This document shows, piece after piece, positions 62,303 to 64,000 of a stretch of DNA of 64,000 nt (its first letter is position 1; each line of letters begins with the position of its first letter). The stretch lies in the NCBI GenBank assembly GCA_040954595.2, contig CM082577.2:11718001-11782000 (forward strand), given 5' to 3'. The notes under the pieces were generated by a model. It saw nothing but the letters and a program-made list of their open reading frames with translations, made no database searches and was not told the origin of the DNA. Origin of the DNA: Balanoglossus misakiensis. Taxonomy: Eukaryota; Hemichordata. The position numbers and the translations under genes are program-made.

Positions 62303-63702
62303 GTAAGTGAGTGCTTTAATCAGGGATCGGGGGGAGGGGCGGGGGCAGCCTCTTGCCCCCCTGTTCAGATAACGATACCCCAAGACCTTCCCCCCATGCT
62401 GATGAATGGGTCCGGGTTGAAATGGAGGGTACACATATGGTAGTGGGCAATGCCGGTAACCTGAGAATGGAACGGGATATTGCCAGTGTTTGTTTCACGG
62501 TTGATATGCTAATTTTCTGAATCAATGTCTACAAAATGTGCGAAGTCACATTTTAGACTGACTCTGACACGCACTTTGATATTAAAACCACCGATCTGAT
62601 TTCTCTGAATACCGCCTTAAGAAAATTGTCTGCGTTATACAAAGCAGGAAATGCTGGTGGAATAAAAAAATCCTGATAAAAAACAGAGTTAGGCAAATGT
62701 TTTCCTGAAAAGGATGAAGATTGCATTCACGTTTAGCATTAAGAACAGATGAATGATAGATCCATGCTTCTTTTTGAATGATTCTTTCACGCGGAATTGG
62801 AATTTTCTGTCATGATACATAATTGTCAATATTTACTGTGGAAAAAATGCGTCTATGAAAATGAATCTATTCAAAGAGGACACTACAGTGCCATGTTTTA
62901 TTCATTCTCGTAGCATAATCGACAAAGTCAGTTGTTTACCGATGAAGAGCGGAAAAGGGATAAATTTTTCAACGGTTCAAAATAGTTGAAAAAAGGGGTC
63001 ATGGCAAGTCCTTGAAAAAAAGTAGTGAAATTTTATACCACTCTTGACGAGTCCTTGAAAAGTCGGCCTGCATGGGAAATGGAATTTCCTTCTACAAAGT
63101 TTATTGAAACTGTGTGTAGCTGTTATCCATCATCTATCAAATGTGAACGATTTTTGTGAAATAAACAGAGATTTCATACACATTCTTACACAAATCTGCT
63201 TGAAAACAGCATTTTTGAGCTCACACAGTCCTTGAAAAGCCCTAAAAATTCCTGGAAATTCTCCTAGTCTTGTTTGAGTGACACAGAGTATTAACCCTGG
63301 AAGGTGGCTTATTCACAACCCCCCCTAACCCCCTCAGCGCCTAGCACGACAAAAATTTGTTACTTCGCTCAACCGATCTAAAATATGAAACAGATACTCA
63401 TGTGCCATGTTTAAGTAGTTTGCTTTTAGGAAAATCATTGTAAGTGGATGACATCTGATAGTCTGAGGGTAATTAGAGTATCCCACCACTGTGAAAATGG
63501 AAGTCCGTGTCGGCCATTGTTTTTATCTAGGTTACTTCATCAGGTTTTTTGACTGTCAGTTTTGTGAACTCAAACGTAATTGACATTTTGAAGTTGAGCC
63601 TTTTTCTGCTTCCAGGGTACATATCCAGAGAATCGTTTCAACTGAGGTTTTCGTAGAATGTTAATGCCCTCATTGAATGATGATGTACTTTTGTATTTGC
63701 AG
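62303..63702 (+). other. Rbfox intron before the 54-nt exon
   Basis: A 1400-nt intron (GTAAGT...TTTGCAG) within the RRM. A GGGGGAGGGGCGGGGG G-rich patch lies 25-40 nt after the donor, with degenerate AGTCCTTGAAAAG repeats and one TGCATG at 63069-63074. Confidence 0.92.
63007..63260. repeat. Degenerate AGTCCTTGAAAAG repeats in the RRM intron
   Basis: AGTCCTTGAAAA-type words recur at 63007, 63050 and 63227 with related CTTGAAAA and CTGGAAAT fragments between. An old, decayed repeat. Confidence 0.45.
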
Positions 63703-63756
63703 CAATTTGGTCCCATCATAGATGTAGAGATTATCTTTAATGAAAGAGGTTCTAAG
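63703..63756 (+). CDS. Rbfox: Rbfox 54-nt RRM exon
   Basis: This exon is exactly 54 nt and encodes QFGPIIDVEIIFNERGSK in phase 0. It is bounded by TTTGCAG (AG at 63701-63702) and AAG|GTAAGA. Vertebrate RBFOX genes have a 54-nt exon at this same place that differs only at two residues of the canonical QFGKILDVEIIFNERGSK: Lys142 is Pro and Leu144 is Ile in human RBFOX1 numbering. The NERGSK stretch, which contributes to RNA recognition, is intact. The exon completes helix 1 and strand 2 of the RRM; the following exon should begin GFGFVTFE (RNP1). The agreement in length, phase and sequence makes this the most certain call in the window. Confidence 0.98.
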
Positions 63757-64000
63757 GTAAGAGTTACGCTATTATGCTTAATGCACTATACTGTTGTCTT
63801 GAACACGTCACTGCGCTTGCACTCATTATTGAAGTGGCCAGTTACTGTCTTCTTAAAACTGCAAAGCACCTTCCAAACTGACAGCCAGCTTCTTAGATGC
63901 ACACATGAATTTAAAAAAAAAATGAAAATAGCAACTGGAATAGTTGTCAAACACGAGTGGTTTTGAAAGTGAGTTATCACATTCAAAATTTGACATTTCA
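63757..64000 (+). other. Start of the intron after the 54-nt exon
   Basis: Begins GTAAGAGT and continues to the window edge. No further exon is seen; the RNP1 exon should lie downstream. Confidence 0.85.

Larger units (their letters stand above)
28296..64000 (+). other. Rbfox: 5' portion of an RBFOX family gene (partial, runs off the right edge)
   Basis: Three consecutive exons (58623-58925, 62162-62302, 63703-63756) encode the Pro/Gln-rich N-terminal region and the first part of an RBFOX RNA recognition motif. Family knowledge: RBFOX proteins bind (U)GCAUG in introns and 3'UTRs and control alternative splicing, mainly in neurons and muscle, from the nucleus; cytoplasmic isoforms exist. Upstream, four ATG-containing candidate first exons (28296, 34466, 44531, 53488), and a fifth at 61165, all end in phase 0 and can join this body. 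The next expected exon, holding RNP1, is not in the window. The left limit of the gene is inferred from the first plausible start exon; transcription could begin further upstream. Strand and family are firm; the number of first exons is not. Confidence 0.9.

Noticed and set aside
1-64000. CRISPR arrays, phage, bacterial operons or integrated virus
   Set aside because: No regularly spaced direct repeats, no compact gene strings with ribosome-binding sites and no viral or retroelement domains are visible. The sequence has intron-exon structure throughout.

Overview
This is a stretch of animal (metazoan) genomic DNA, AT-rich (roughly 60% by eye) and dominated by introns. Nothing prokaryotic, plasmid-like or viral is visible. 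The one gene I can name is the 5' half of an RBFOX (Fox-1/A2BP1) family RNA-binding splicing regulator on the + strand. Its 3' part, including the RNP1 half of the RRM, lies beyond the window. The long introns, the great excess of the palindrome TACATGTA and many short foldback elements suggest a marine invertebrate such as an amphioxus, hemichordate or mollusc. I cannot fix the species.

Layout. Positions 1-28295 contain no exon I can support. They hold short inverted-repeat transposons, a 437-bp TIR element with internal direct repeats, a 354-bp foldback element flanked by TTAA, a duplicated ~80-bp sequence, and candidate regulatory sites (CTCF-like, paired POU octamers). From 28 to 54 kb there are four candidate alternative first coding exons (28296, 34466, 44531, 53488). 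Each begins with an ATG that has an upstream in-frame stop, and each ends in phase 0 at a GT donor. The strongest encodes a His/Pro-rich N-terminus. A fifth candidate lies at 61165, just upstream of the RRM.

From 58.6 kb the body of the gene begins: a 303-nt Pro/Gln-rich exon (58623-58925), a 141-nt exon carrying the start of the RRM with RNP2 (62162-62302), and a 54-nt exon (63703-63756) that matches the vertebrate RBFOX exon in length, phase and almost in sequence. All junctions are phase 0, so any of the first exons can join the same body. This resembles the multi-promoter architecture known for vertebrate RBFOX genes.

One possible nested or broken coding segment lies on the minus strand (about 40838-41216). 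It looks protein-like but I do not recognise it. I found no rRNA, convincing tRNA, CRISPR array or autonomous transposon. The most interesting material is the promoter and first-exon diversity of the splicing regulator and the family of small TA- and TTAA-flanked foldback elements in its introns.
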